Assembly: GCA_031270205.1 (NCBI GenBank)
Contig: JAISYA010000109.1
Span: 1 to 7,911 of the forward strand
From: Treponema sp.
Lineage (GTDB): Bacteria > Spirochaetota > Spirochaetia > Treponematales > Breznakiellaceae
Direction of reading: 5' to 3'
Length of the DNA: 7,911 nucleotides
Part shown: positions 1 to 6,089 of the stretch, piece by piece
Layout: the number at the start of each line of letters is the position of its first letter
Numbering within the stretch: the first letter of the stretch is position 1
Position numbers and translations under genes: made by a program
The notes under the pieces: generated by a model
Database searches by the model: none
What the model was told of the DNA's origin: nothing
The model's input: the letters and a program-made list of their open reading frames with translations, nothing else

Positions 1-2112
1 ATACGAGGCCCTGTTGTCTTTTATCGCAATACCGTCTCCCATTGTCAATTCAATATCACTGAAATAGGCCCCGCCCCCGGAATACTTTGCCGTGTTGCCG
101 CTCATTAAAACCCCGGACAACGACACCGCGCCGTCGTTGACATCGATCCCGCCGCCGTATTCCGCGCTGTTATTTTCAAAACGCGCGCCGTTTATTGTTA
201 CATTGGATTTAATTGCGAACATTCCGCCGCCTGAGCCGTCCGTGCTGTTGCCGGTAACAAAGGTTTTGCTCAAGGTAAGCGTTGAGCTGTCGTCGGCGTA
301 TATCCCACCGCCGCCACGACCGGCTTTGTTGCCGCTCACCACTCCGCCGTTCGCCGTAAAAACAGCCTTATCGTCGGGAATGGTGATATACACACCACCG
401 CCCCATTTTGCCGCGTTGCCGCTTATCTCCGCCCCTTCCTCCATAACGACAATGCTTCTTTCATAGAGATGCACGCCGCCCCCGCTTCCCGCGGCGGTGT
501 TATTGCGGATGACCGAACCTGAAAGCATAGTCATCGTACTTTCCATTGTGAAGACCCCGCCGCCGTTTATGTCCGTACTGTTGTTCTGAATCACCGCGCC
601 GTTTCCCAAAGTGAAAGGCGCGCAATCGTTGTAGACCCCGCCGCCGTACCGCGTACCCACGCTGTCCTCAATCACAGCGTTTTCAATCAAAAAGGAGCCT
701 TTCCCGGCGGCATCCTTGACATACACACCGCCGCCCCGGGCAGCCTTGTTTCCCCGGACACATGCGCCGTCTTTCATCGTAAACGCACAGTTTATCGCAA
801 ACACGCCGCCACCGCCCTCCGAATACTGGGCGCCCGCCGACGAATTACCGGCTATCAGCGCGGAACCGGCAAGGGTAAATGTCCCGTCGTTGATGTAAAC
901 ACCGCCGCCTGAATCGGCGGCTTCGTTATCCAGAATCTCTCCGCCGCTCATTACGAAGGAACCGGGAGTATTGCCGTTGCCCAGCCCAATCGCGCCGCCT
1001 GAGCCGGCCGCCCTGTTGTTACGCATAACGCCGCCCGACATCACCACTTCACTTCCAAGGGCGACAAGCGCGCCGCCCGCCTGGAGGGAACTGTTTCCGC
1101 TTACCTCACCTCCTCCTATTGTGAAGGTCGACTGGACAACATAGAACGCGCCTCCGGCCATTGCGTCATTTCCCCGAAAAGTCCCTGAACGGACGGCACA
1201 GGATGCTTTATTGAAAATCCCCGCGCCCCCGCCGCCGCCCTTTGGCGCGTGATTATCGCCTATATTCGCGCCGTTTATTGTCAACCCGGCGCCGGAAACA
1301 AAAATTGCACCGCCCGAACCTGTTGCGGCAATATTGCCGTGAAAGGCCGCGCCCCCTATCTCCAGCGTCCCCTCTTCGGCAAACACGCCGCCGCCCGAGA
1401 CAGCGGCCTCGTTACCGCTTATTTCACCGGATACCAGTTTTAAAAGCGTCTCTTTTCCGCGGATCGCAATACCGCCGCCGTTCTCCGCGGTATTACCGGT
1501 TACCGTTCCTTCGATAATGCAATCGCCCTGTTCGATATAGACGCCGCCGCCATACCCGCCGTTATTACCGCTTATCGAGGCGCTACGGGCCAGGCTGAAC
1601 GATGACCGGGATACGAATACACCGCCCCCTGTACTGGACTGTCCGCCGGTGACCCTGATGCCTTCAACCCGCACCGTATTGCCCGCATCAATGTAAAATA
1701 CACGGCCTCGTTTACCGGCGTTAATTACCGCGGTTTGGCCATTATCATTTACACCACGAAAAATGAGCTTCGGAAAAAGCTGTTCCTGTATTGTGATCAT
1801 CCCGTAGATTTGCTTTGCATCAATACCGTATTCGGTGATTTCCCCGCTTATAACAATCACCGCCGTATCGAATTTTTCCCGCGTAAAAGCATCGTGGACA
1901 AGCGCCAGGGCTCGTTGAACCGATGCAAGGGGCGCGTCCGCGGCGCCGGAATTCGAGTCGTCCCCGGCGGCGGGGAAGCCCGCGACATACCATTCGGTTT
2001 GCCCGGGGAGGGCGCTGGAACAGGGAACAGAGAGAAGAAAAAGCAGCCGCGCCATCAACAGAATGCGGCCGCGCCTTTTCAGAAAAAAGCCGGTAAGACC
2101 CCTGTTATTCAC
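1..2112 (-). CDS. Secreted right-handed parallel beta-helix surface protein, C-terminus outside window
   Basis: The reverse strand is open from a GTG at 2112 to base 1 (704 codons, no stop). A GAGG lies 5 bases before the GTG. The N-terminus has a basic stretch (KRRGR, residues 12-16) and a hydrophobic core to about residue 30, a probable signal peptide cut near the SSA/LPGQ region; C31 follows Pro, so a lipobox is unlikely. An ATG at codon 20 has no ribosome site. Residues 43-65 (YVAGF...GDDSNSG...DAPLASVQRAL) resemble the entry segment of DUF1565-like beta-helix proteins. From about residue 145 to the edge there are about 20 imperfect repeats of roughly 27 residues, each with SG-x-I-x-GN-x-A followed by GG(G/A)-(V/I)-(Y/F)-(I/V). 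This pattern is related to polymorphic outer-membrane-protein and PbH1 repeats and fits one helix coil per repeat. The likely role is adhesion or glycan contact at the cell surface, but no catalytic motif is seen and the anchor would lie in the missing end. Confidence 0.88.
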   Translation of the reverse strand, partial: MNNRGLTGFFLKRRGRILLMARLLFLLSVPCSSALPGQTEWYVAGFPAAGDDSNSGAADAPLASVQRALALVHDAFTREKFDTAVIVISGEITEYGIDAKQIYGMITIQEQLFPKLIFRGVNDNGQTAVINAGKRGRVFYIDAGNTVRVEGIRVTGGQSSTGGGVFVSRSSFSLARSASISGNNGGYGGGVYIEQGDCIIEGTVTGNTAENGGGIAIRGKETLLKLVSGEISGNEAAVSGGGVFAEEGTLEIGGAAFHGNIAATGSGGAIFVSGAGLTINGANIGDNHAPKGGGGGAGIFNKASCAVRSGTFRGNDAMAGGAFYVVQSTFTIGGGEVSGNSSLQAGGALVALGSEVVMSGGVMRNNRAAGSGGAIGLGNGNTPGSFVMSGGEILDNEAADSGGGVYINDGTFTLAGSALIAGNSSAGAQYSEGGGGVFAINCAFTMKDGACVRGNKAARGGGVYVKDAAGKGSFLIENAVIEDSVGTRYGGGVYNDCAPFTLGNGAVIQNNSTDINGGGVFTMESTMTMLSGSVIRNNTAAGSGGGVHLYERSIVVMEEGAEISGNAAKWGGGVYITIPDDKAVFTANGGVVSGNKAGRGGGGIYADDSSTLTLSKTFVTGNSTDGSGGGMFAIKSNVTINGARFENNSAEYGGGIDVNDGAVSLSGVLMSGNTAKYSGGGAYFSDIELTMGDGIAIKDNRASY

Positions 2113-2130
2113 TACTGCCTCATCAGCCCA

Positions 2131-2159
2131 ATTATACAAGAGACATACGGAGGCGTCAA
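2131..2159 (-). promoter_or_regulatory. Sigma-70-type promoter of the beta-helix gene
   Basis: Reading the minus strand, TTGACG (2159-2154), a 17-base spacer and TATAAT (2136-2131) form a near-perfect -35/-10 pair. Transcription would start near 2124, leaving a leader of about 12 bases that still contains the GAGG before the GTG at 2112. The beta-helix gene therefore probably has its own promoter rather than depending on the nik operon upstream. Confidence 0.75.
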
Positions 2160-2177
2160 TTAAAAGGGTAAGACAAC

Positions 2178-2201
2178 TTCTAAAAACTGAAATTTTTAGA
2201 A
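2178..2201 (-). terminator. AT-rich hairpin after nikO, possible weak terminator
   Basis: A perfect 9-bp inverted repeat (TTCTAAAAA and TTTTTAGAA) surrounds a 6-base loop, 15 bases after the nikO stop and before the beta-helix promoter. It is placed where the nik operon should end. The stem is almost all A/T and no good T-run follows on the minus strand, so termination would be weak. Confidence 0.35.
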
Positions 2202-2215
2202 ATTTCTTTATGTGA

Positions 2216-2929
2216 TTAAAGGCCCAGGGGCAATTCCAGGCCTATACTCCGCAAAAAGGCCCCGTCCCGGAGCAGTTCTCCGGCCCTGCCCTGGGCGGCT
2301 GTCTTCCCCTTGTTAAGGAAAAGCGCTTCCCCGCCAAGGTCAAGCATCATGTCCAGGTCATGACCGGCAATTATGGCGGCGCAGTTAAGGCCCCGGAGCA
2401 GGGCGATGATGTTTTTGCGGGCGTGGGGATCAAGGGCGGCGGTAGGTTCGTCCAGAAGTAAAATTTTCGGTTTTTGAATCAGGACCGAGGCGATGGCGGC
2501 CCGCTGTTTTTCCCCGCCGGAAAGTTTATACGGGAGCCTATCCGCCAGGTGTTCCGCTCCCACCGCCCTGAGCGCTTCCAGGGCCAGTTCCCGCCCTTCC
2601 TCCGGGCTTACCCCCCGGTGCATTACGGCAAAGGCCGTGTCCTCCCAAACCGTCGGCATAAAAAGCTGGTTGTCCGGGTCCTGAAACACTATCCCCATCT
2701 TTCGCCGTACCTCATCATTTTTTGGGGAAACCCGTTCACCGTTTATCAGAATTTCCCCGGACGCGGGTTTCATGCAGCCCGCGATAAGTTCCAGGAGAGT
2801 AGACTTCCCCGAACCGTTGGCCCCGGCAATGCAAAGCCGGCCGCCGTTTTCCAGGGAAAAACTGATGTCCCGAAGAACCGGAACATCTTCATAGCTGTAC
2901 GAAAGCCCGGTTACCCTTAAAAGTTCCAC
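2216..2929 (-). CDS. nikO: NikO (CbiO-type) ATPase of ECF nickel/cobalt importer
   Basis: This 237-residue ABC ATPase powers metal import by hydrolysing ATP on the cytoplasmic face. All motifs are intact: Walker A GANGSGKST (36-44), Q-loop Q83 in VFQDPDNQLF (81-90), signature LSGGE (136-140), Walker B ILLLDEP (156-162), D-loop ALDP (165-168) and switch His190 in AGHDL. The QDPDNQLF stretch is typical of ECF ATPases, and the length is normal for CbiO/NikO. The start is GTG at 2929, preceded by GGGGA about 5 bases upstream; it overlaps the end of nikQ by 13 bases, so translation is probably coupled. It is the last gene of the operon and the only ATPase, so it should act as a homodimer. Family assignment is firm. 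Nickel rather than cobalt is inferred from the neighbours NikK, NikL and NikM. Confidence 0.93.
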   Translation of the reverse strand: MELLRVTGLSYSYEDVPVLRDISFSLENGGRLCIAGANGSGKSTLLELIAGCMKPASGEILINGERVSPKNDEVRRKMGIVFQDPDNQLFMPTVWEDTAFAVMHRGVSPEEGRELALEALRAVGAEHLADRLPYKLSGGEKQRAAIASVLIQKPKILLLDEPTAALDPHARKNIIALLRGLNCAAIIAGHDLDMMLDLGGEALFLNKGKTAAQGRAGELLRDGAFLRSIGLELPLGL

Positions 2930-3693
2930 GTCTTCCCCGGTAAAAAGCCGTTGAATAAACCGCCCAGTACCAAAAGACCGGCCGAGAGGAGGAAGGCCCC
3001 GCCCAAAAAGACCAGATCGCCGTGTTTTAGGGCAAAGGTTCTGGTCAGCGGGAGCGTTCCGTCAAAGCCCCGGCTTTGCAAGGCCCTGCCTATTTTTTGG
3101 GAACGGAAGACGGCGCTTATCAGGGCGGTCCCAAAGACCGCGGCGTAGGATCGCCACTGGCCCAGTACACCCTGCCGGGGCTGCCTGAGGCGGAGGGAAA
3201 GGGCGCCAACAAAGACCCGCTGGTACATGACAAAAATATACCGGTAACTCAGGAGAAACAGGGCGGCGAGTTTTACCGGAAAGCGGAGCTTCATCAGGGC
3301 GTTGGTAAGGCCCCCTATTCCCAGGGGGATGATCAAGGCCATATACACAAGGGCCGACGCGTTGATACGCAGGGTGTACACCAGCGCCTCCTTGAGGGCC
3401 GCTTCAAGGGCGCCGCCTCCGGTTTCGCCGGCGAAAAGGCCCAATCCCAGGGCGTTCAGGGGCAGGGTCAGCCAGAGAAAGAGGGCAAAGATGTTTACCG
3501 GGATAAGCCGGGCCAGTACCCGCGGCATGTCCCGCCGCAGGATCAAAACCACCCCCAGGATAAGGCCGGCCAGGATCAACGGACTGGAAACGCCGGCGGC
3601 CGGGAGGATAAGGCATACCCCCGCCGCTATACGGCAGCGGGGATCGATCGTCCTAAAGACATCGTTTTTAAATTCCAGTCTGTCCAAATACAT
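2917..3693 (-). CDS. nikQ: NikQ (CbiQ-type) transmembrane coupling protein
   Basis: This 258-residue membrane protein is the T component that links the ATPase NikO to the substrate-binding NikM. Several hydrophobic segments are visible (roughly residues 20-52, 60-85, 105-130, 140-158 and 225-248). The cytoplasmic coupling helices include SLRLRQPRQ and, at 204-212, ALQSRGFDG, the conserved Ala-x-x-x-Arg-Gly signature of CbiQ/EcfT that docks on the ATPase. I chose the ATG at 3693 because MYLDRLEFKNDVFRTIDPR matches the usual CbiQ start; a TTG at 3714 would add seven residues (to 265) but has no ribosome site. An AGGA lies 12 bases before the ATG, which is slightly far. With this start the gene overlaps the end of nikM by 26 bases and nikO by 13. 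Confidence 0.9.
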   Translation of the reverse strand: MYLDRLEFKNDVFRTIDPRCRIAAGVCLILPAAGVSSPLILAGLILGVVLILRRDMPRVLARLIPVNIFALFLWLTLPLNALGLGLFAGETGGGALEAALKEALVYTLRINASALVYMALIIPLGIGGLTNALMKLRFPVKLAALFLLSYRYIFVMYQRVFVGALSLRLRQPRQGVLGQWRSYAAVFGTALISAVFRSQKIGRALQSRGFDGTLPLTRTFALKHGDLVFLGGAFLLSAGLLVLGGLFNGFLPGKTWNF

Positions 3694-4267
3694 AATCCGG
3701 CAGGGTCCTCGCAAGGAAAAGCATCAACAATACCGTAATAATGCCTTCAACTACGGCCAGGGGCAGGTTTGCCGCGAAGATAAGGCCCGCGGTAAGGGCC
3801 AGGTTTCCGCTGCTGAAAAACAGGGCCGCCGTTACCAGAACCGCGCCGGTCATCACCGCGGTAAAACCCGCAACAAACGCGGCGGGTAGACGGAACCGCC
3901 GGGGCGCCGCCTTAAAAACGGCGTACCCCGCCAGGGCGGCGCTCCCCATTACGGCGGTATTTACCCCCAAAGAGAGTAGCCCTCCAAACTGGAGAAGCAG
4001 ACCCTGGAGAAACAGCGCCGTAAACAGGGCGGGGATCACACTCCACCCCAAAAGGGTCCCGGCCAGGCCCAACAGGGTAAGGTGTATGCTGGATGGCCCC
4101 AGCGGTACATGAACCAGGGATATAAGAAACAACACCCCGGAGATCAGGGCCGTTTTGGGAAGCTCCTCCGCCTGAGTTTTCCGCAAACCCGCGCCGAGAC
4201 CCGCCGCGGTAATGGCCCAACCGGCCGCCAGAACCGGCGCGGAAAGCACCCCCTCACTGATGTGCAT
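3668..4267 (-). CDS. nikM: NikM (CbiM-type) metal-binding membrane subunit
   Basis: This 199-residue integral membrane protein is the S component that binds and carries the metal. The start is set at the ATG at 4267 because the family begins MHI(S/P)(E/D)G; here it reads MHISEGVL. In this family the amino-terminal Met1-His2 segment itself coordinates Ni or Co, so the first residue matters. A start at 4324 would bury that motif behind 19 extra residues and is rejected. Two further histidines, H53 and H62 (LVHVPLGPSSIHL), lie in the conserved region that completes the metal site. About six hydrophobic segments follow. The gene starts inside nikL (14-base overlap), suggesting coupled translation. 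The HVPLGPSS-x-HL form looks like nickel-type rather than cobalt-type CbiM, but that is inference. Confidence 0.93.
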   Translation of the reverse strand: MHISEGVLSAPVLAAGWAITAAGLGAGLRKTQAEELPKTALISGVLFLISLVHVPLGPSSIHLTLLGLAGTLLGWSVIPALFTALFLQGLLLQFGGLLSLGVNTAVMGSAALAGYAVFKAAPRRFRLPAAFVAGFTAVMTGAVLVTAALFFSSGNLALTAGLIFAANLPLAVVEGIITVLLMLFLARTLPDYVFGQTGI

Positions 4268-4736
4268 AGGCGCTCCGCTTTTTCGAAAATCCCGCAAGTA
4301 CAAAATTGTAAACCGCAAAGACATTCAGAATCAGACTGAGTCCCAGAATCACCCGCATTGCCAGGGAAGCCTGTCCCCCGGTCTTTTTGGCCGGTTCCCC
4401 GGCTTCCTCCGTCCCGGAAACAGCGGCCGTCGTGACCATTACTTCTCCCCGGTGCCCTATGCCGTCTTCCGCCGCCAGCCGCCATTCACCCGGCTCATCG
4501 TTTACAAAACTGAAATAACCGTTACGGTCGGCGATACTTTCCTGCGCCGGCGCGTCAGGGGATGAGGGCGGAAAGACCTTGACTTTGGCGAACAGCATAG
4601 GCGTACCGTCTGTATAGGAAAATTTGACGGTATAGACATCCTGTTGCCCCGTCACATCAGAGATCTCTACGCCGTGGGCAAAGACAGCGGCGGGAAGAAT
4701 CAAAACCAAAACCGCCGCGACAAAGAGGCGTTTCAT
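4254..4736 (-). CDS. nikL: NikL-type accessory protein of nickel ECF importer
   Basis: This 160-residue protein has a signal peptide (1-20, ending VFA) and would start HGVEI when mature. A small beta-rich domain follows (about 25-115) with a carboxypeptidase-regulatory-like look (DGTPMLFAKVKV...DRNGYFSFVNDEPGEWRL). After a charged linker there is a C-terminal membrane helix (129-150) and a basic tail (SKKR). This export-domain-plus-anchor layout replaces CbiN/NikN in NikKLMQO transporters; no separate NikN is seen. It probably sits on the outer face of the inner membrane beside NikM. The ATG at 4736 has AGGG seven bases upstream and lies 23 bases after nikK. Identification rests on gene order and topology more than on sharp motifs. 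Confidence 0.82.
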   Translation of the reverse strand: MKRLFVAAVLVLILPAAVFAHGVEISDVTGQQDVYTVKFSYTDGTPMLFAKVKVFPPSSPDAPAQESIADRNGYFSFVNDEPGEWRLAAEDGIGHRGEVMVTTAAVSGTEEAGEPAKKTGGQASLAMRVILGLSLILNVFAVYNFVLAGFSKKRSAYAHQ

Positions 4737-4759
4737 GTATTCACCCTATCTGCTTTTGT

Positions 4760-5578
4760 TCACTTAACCGCAAACACCAGGGTTGCCTTGAGGTTGTCTT
4801 CATCAACATCAGGCCGGGAAGATTTCCTCATATCGCCCGCCTGAAAAATCCACAGAACCGGTTTTTTCATATCGATATGATCAAGCCGGAAACTAACTTC
4901 GCCCTTTGCGTCGGTCTTTCCCGTCTGCGCCCAGGCGTCCATCGTGTGATAGTCGTAGTAATCCCATGTCGCCTTGACTTCCCCATTGGCCCAGGGCTGT
5001 CCCTTGTAAAGAACGCGAAGCCTTATACTTGAACCCCGTTTCATGTCGGCGGGGTTGTTGAGGGGAAGGATCTCAAAATCAAGGCCGAGGGGCTGGCTGA
5101 AGGTCCTGTCGTGTTTGTTCGGGTTGAGGTACAGTTTGCCCCATTTGGTAAAATAACGGGATACCTGGACACTCTTGCCCGGATTGGCGGCCAGCGCCTG
5201 GCCTCTGTTACCGTCGGCGTAGCTGCCGTCGGTAAGAATGGAATAAAAACCGCCTATGCTCCTGAAAATCGCGATTACCGGCGTGTCATCGGTCAGCCGG
5301 TATCTCCCTTCGTACCAGACGCGGTCCTTGTTTGCCTCAAGCGGAATATTCGCGCCTTTTACGCCGTTTTTGTAAACGTACATTTCCACCGTCTCGGGCG
5401 GTTCGATCTCCTCACCAACCGCGAAATAGTGAGACGAAATACCGGTAAGGACGGCGGTATCCCCCGCTTTGTAGTCTTTTGATGAATCGCCGGGAATGAT
5501 AAAAGTCTCGTGAGCCTGCGCCGCGCCCGCGATGATTGCGCACAAGACAAAAGTAAAGAGAATGGTTTTGCTTTTCAT
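4760..5578 (-). CDS. nikK: NikK-type periplasmic DUF4198 protein
   Basis: This 272-residue exported protein opens the operon. Residues 1-22 form a signal peptide ending AQA, so the mature protein begins HETFIIPG with an amino-terminal His. The body matches the DUF4198 pattern: an N-terminal beta domain with the VGEEIEPP segment, then LDFEILPLNNPADMKRG, a second beta sandwich (RLRVLYKGQPWANGEV) and the TDAKGEVSFRL segment near 225-240. DUF4198 proteins encoded with NikL and NikM are the NikK component of nickel importers and are thought to bind metal in the periplasm. The ATG at 5578 is preceded by GGAG eight bases upstream, and that GGAG lies inside an inverted repeat (see the leader). There is no membrane anchor besides the signal peptide. 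Family assignment is good; exact metal and role are inferred. Confidence 0.85.
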   Translation of the reverse strand: MKSKTILFTFVLCAIIAGAAQAHETFIIPGDSSKDYKAGDTAVLTGISSHYFAVGEEIEPPETVEMYVYKNGVKGANIPLEANKDRVWYEGRYRLTDDTPVIAIFRSIGGFYSILTDGSYADGNRGQALAANPGKSVQVSRYFTKWGKLYLNPNKHDRTFSQPLGLDFEILPLNNPADMKRGSSIRLRVLYKGQPWANGEVKATWDYYDYHTMDAWAQTGKTDAKGEVSFRLDHIDMKKPVLWIFQAGDMRKSSRPDVDEDNLKATLVFAVK

Positions 5579-5584
5579 TGTGAA

Positions 5585-5658
5585 AACTCCTATATGGCCC
5601 CGTTCCGGGCTGCCGTAATAAATTTGGCGTCTTACGGAAGGATTCCGTTATAGGAGTT
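5585..5658 (-). promoter_or_regulatory. Structured nikK mRNA leader that can sequester the Shine-Dalgarno
   Basis: On the minus strand AACTCCTATA (5658-5649) is a perfect 10-bp complement of TATAGGAGTT (5594-5585), with 54 bases between. The 3' arm contains the GGAG (5590-5587) that serves nikK. Inside are ACGGAA-TCC-TTCCGT (5648-5634) and CCCG-GAA-CGGG (5609-5599). A rival pairing, CCGTAA (5637-5632) with TTACGG (5618-5613), would exclude the first hairpin. Further upstream in the leader are GGCA-ATAG-TGCC (5712-5701) and CTTCC-TTGTCG-GGAAG (5682-5667). A closing stem over the ribosome site plus mutually exclusive hairpins looks like a translational switch. I do not recognise it as a known riboswitch, and no B12 box was found. 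Confidence 0.5.
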
Positions 5659-5735
5659 CAGTCCTGCTTCCCGACAAGGAAGACCGGGCTTCATGCGGCC
5701 GGCACTATTGCCCTTCGTGGACAACAACAGGTACA

Positions 5736-5764
5736 TTCATATCAAATTCAGAAAAACCTGTCAA
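5736..5764 (-). promoter_or_regulatory. Sigma-70-type promoter of the nik operon
   Basis: On the minus strand, a perfect TTGACA (5764-5759), a 17-base spacer and TATGAA (5741-5736, four of six consensus bases) form a promoter. Transcription would begin near 5729, giving a leader of about 150 bases before nikK, unusually long for a gene with a close Shine-Dalgarno. No GTATGA-N-TCATAC NikR operator was seen around it. Confidence 0.6.
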
Positions 5765-5785
5765 GAGCTTATTTTTAAAACACCA

Positions 5786-6046
5786 GGTTGCGGTCAACCG
5801 GTAATCAGCCTGCGGCTGCCTTCATGGGGCGGCGCGCCGCTCGGGCTAAAGCCCTCGCGCATCCGACGGTACTGCGGCTGTTGTATGCGCCGGCGCAACG
5901 ACTGGCTAAAGCCAGTCTCACCACGTCTAATCTGCGGCCTTTATTGTGCGCCGGGTCAGGCAGCAGACCTTGGTTACACCACTACGTGGTACTTAACGGA
6001 CCGGCCCAGGCCGTATACACCGGTATCACGCCCTGCGGGCGCTTTT
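5786..6046. other. Non-coding hairpin-rich interval between nik and the lipoprotein gene
   Basis: Besides the tandem units, this gene-free stretch contains GGTTG-CGGT-CAACC (5786-5799), ACCAC-TAC-GTGGT (5978-5990, with an outer GTTA/TAAC pairing at 5973-5976 and 5994-5997) and CGCCC-TGC-GGGCG followed by CTTTT (6029-6046). In all, about seven small perfect hairpins or palindromes lie in 260 bases. The short open frames here have no ribosome site and no protein-like composition, so I call the interval non-coding. It could be a cluster of repeat elements or the remains of one larger element. Confidence 0.5.
5811..5992. repeat. Three degenerate 60-bp tandem units with GGCTAAAGCC hairpins
   Basis: TGCGGC begins units at 5811, 5873 and 5933, a period of 60-62 bases. 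Unit 1 holds the palindrome GCGGCGCGCCGC (5829-5840) followed by GGGC-TAAA-GCCC (5843-5854). Unit 2 holds the palindrome TGCGCCGGCGCA (5886-5897) followed by GACTGGC-TAAA-GCCAGTC (5900-5917). Unit 3 keeps TGCGGC and TGCGCCGG but has lost the TAAA hairpin. The stems differ in sequence yet stay complementary, so the fold looks conserved rather than the letters. This resembles REP-type or other small dispersed elements, but whether it recurs in the genome cannot be seen here. Confidence 0.6.
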
Positions 6047-6053
6047 GCGGGGC

Positions 6054-6083
6054 TTGCTTCTCCTCCTTCCCGCAGTGTATAGT
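6054..6083 (+). promoter_or_regulatory. Possible promoter giving a leaderless lipoprotein mRNA
   Basis: TATAGT (6078-6083) is a good -10 box exactly six bases before the ATG at 6090. A weak -35 (TTGCTT, 6054-6059) lies 18 bases upstream. Transcription would begin at or next to the A of the start codon. No Shine-Dalgarno is present at a usable distance; an AGG lies one base before the ATG, too close to work. Confidence 0.4.
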
Positions 6084-6089
6084 ACAGGT

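Noticed and set aside
92..1517. Proline-rich plus-strand open frames opposite the beta-helix gene
   Set aside because: Their PPP runs are the reverse complement of the GGC-rich glycine turns of the minus-strand gene. They have no ribosome sites and no protein-like pattern, while the minus frame is open for 704 codons with regular repeats.
1..2112. CRISPR array, suggested by the regular CCGCCGCC spacing
   Set aside because: The repeats are imperfect, in frame at the codon level and without unique spacers; they encode protein coils.
1735..2163. Plus-strand 142-codon open frame at the 5' end of the beta-helix gene
   Set aside because: It overlaps the signal peptide region and promoter of the minus-strand gene, lacks a ribosome site, and its translation shows no domain.
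3076..3889. Plus-strand frames of 195-220 codons across nikQ and nikM
   Set aside because: They are shadows of well-identified nik genes. The translations are basic and Gly/Gln-rich with no membrane or domain signature.
5579..5712. Cobalamin riboswitch before the nik operon
   Set aside because: No recognisable B12 box or GCCACTG core was found on either strand, although the stems and the metal-transport context suggested looking for one.
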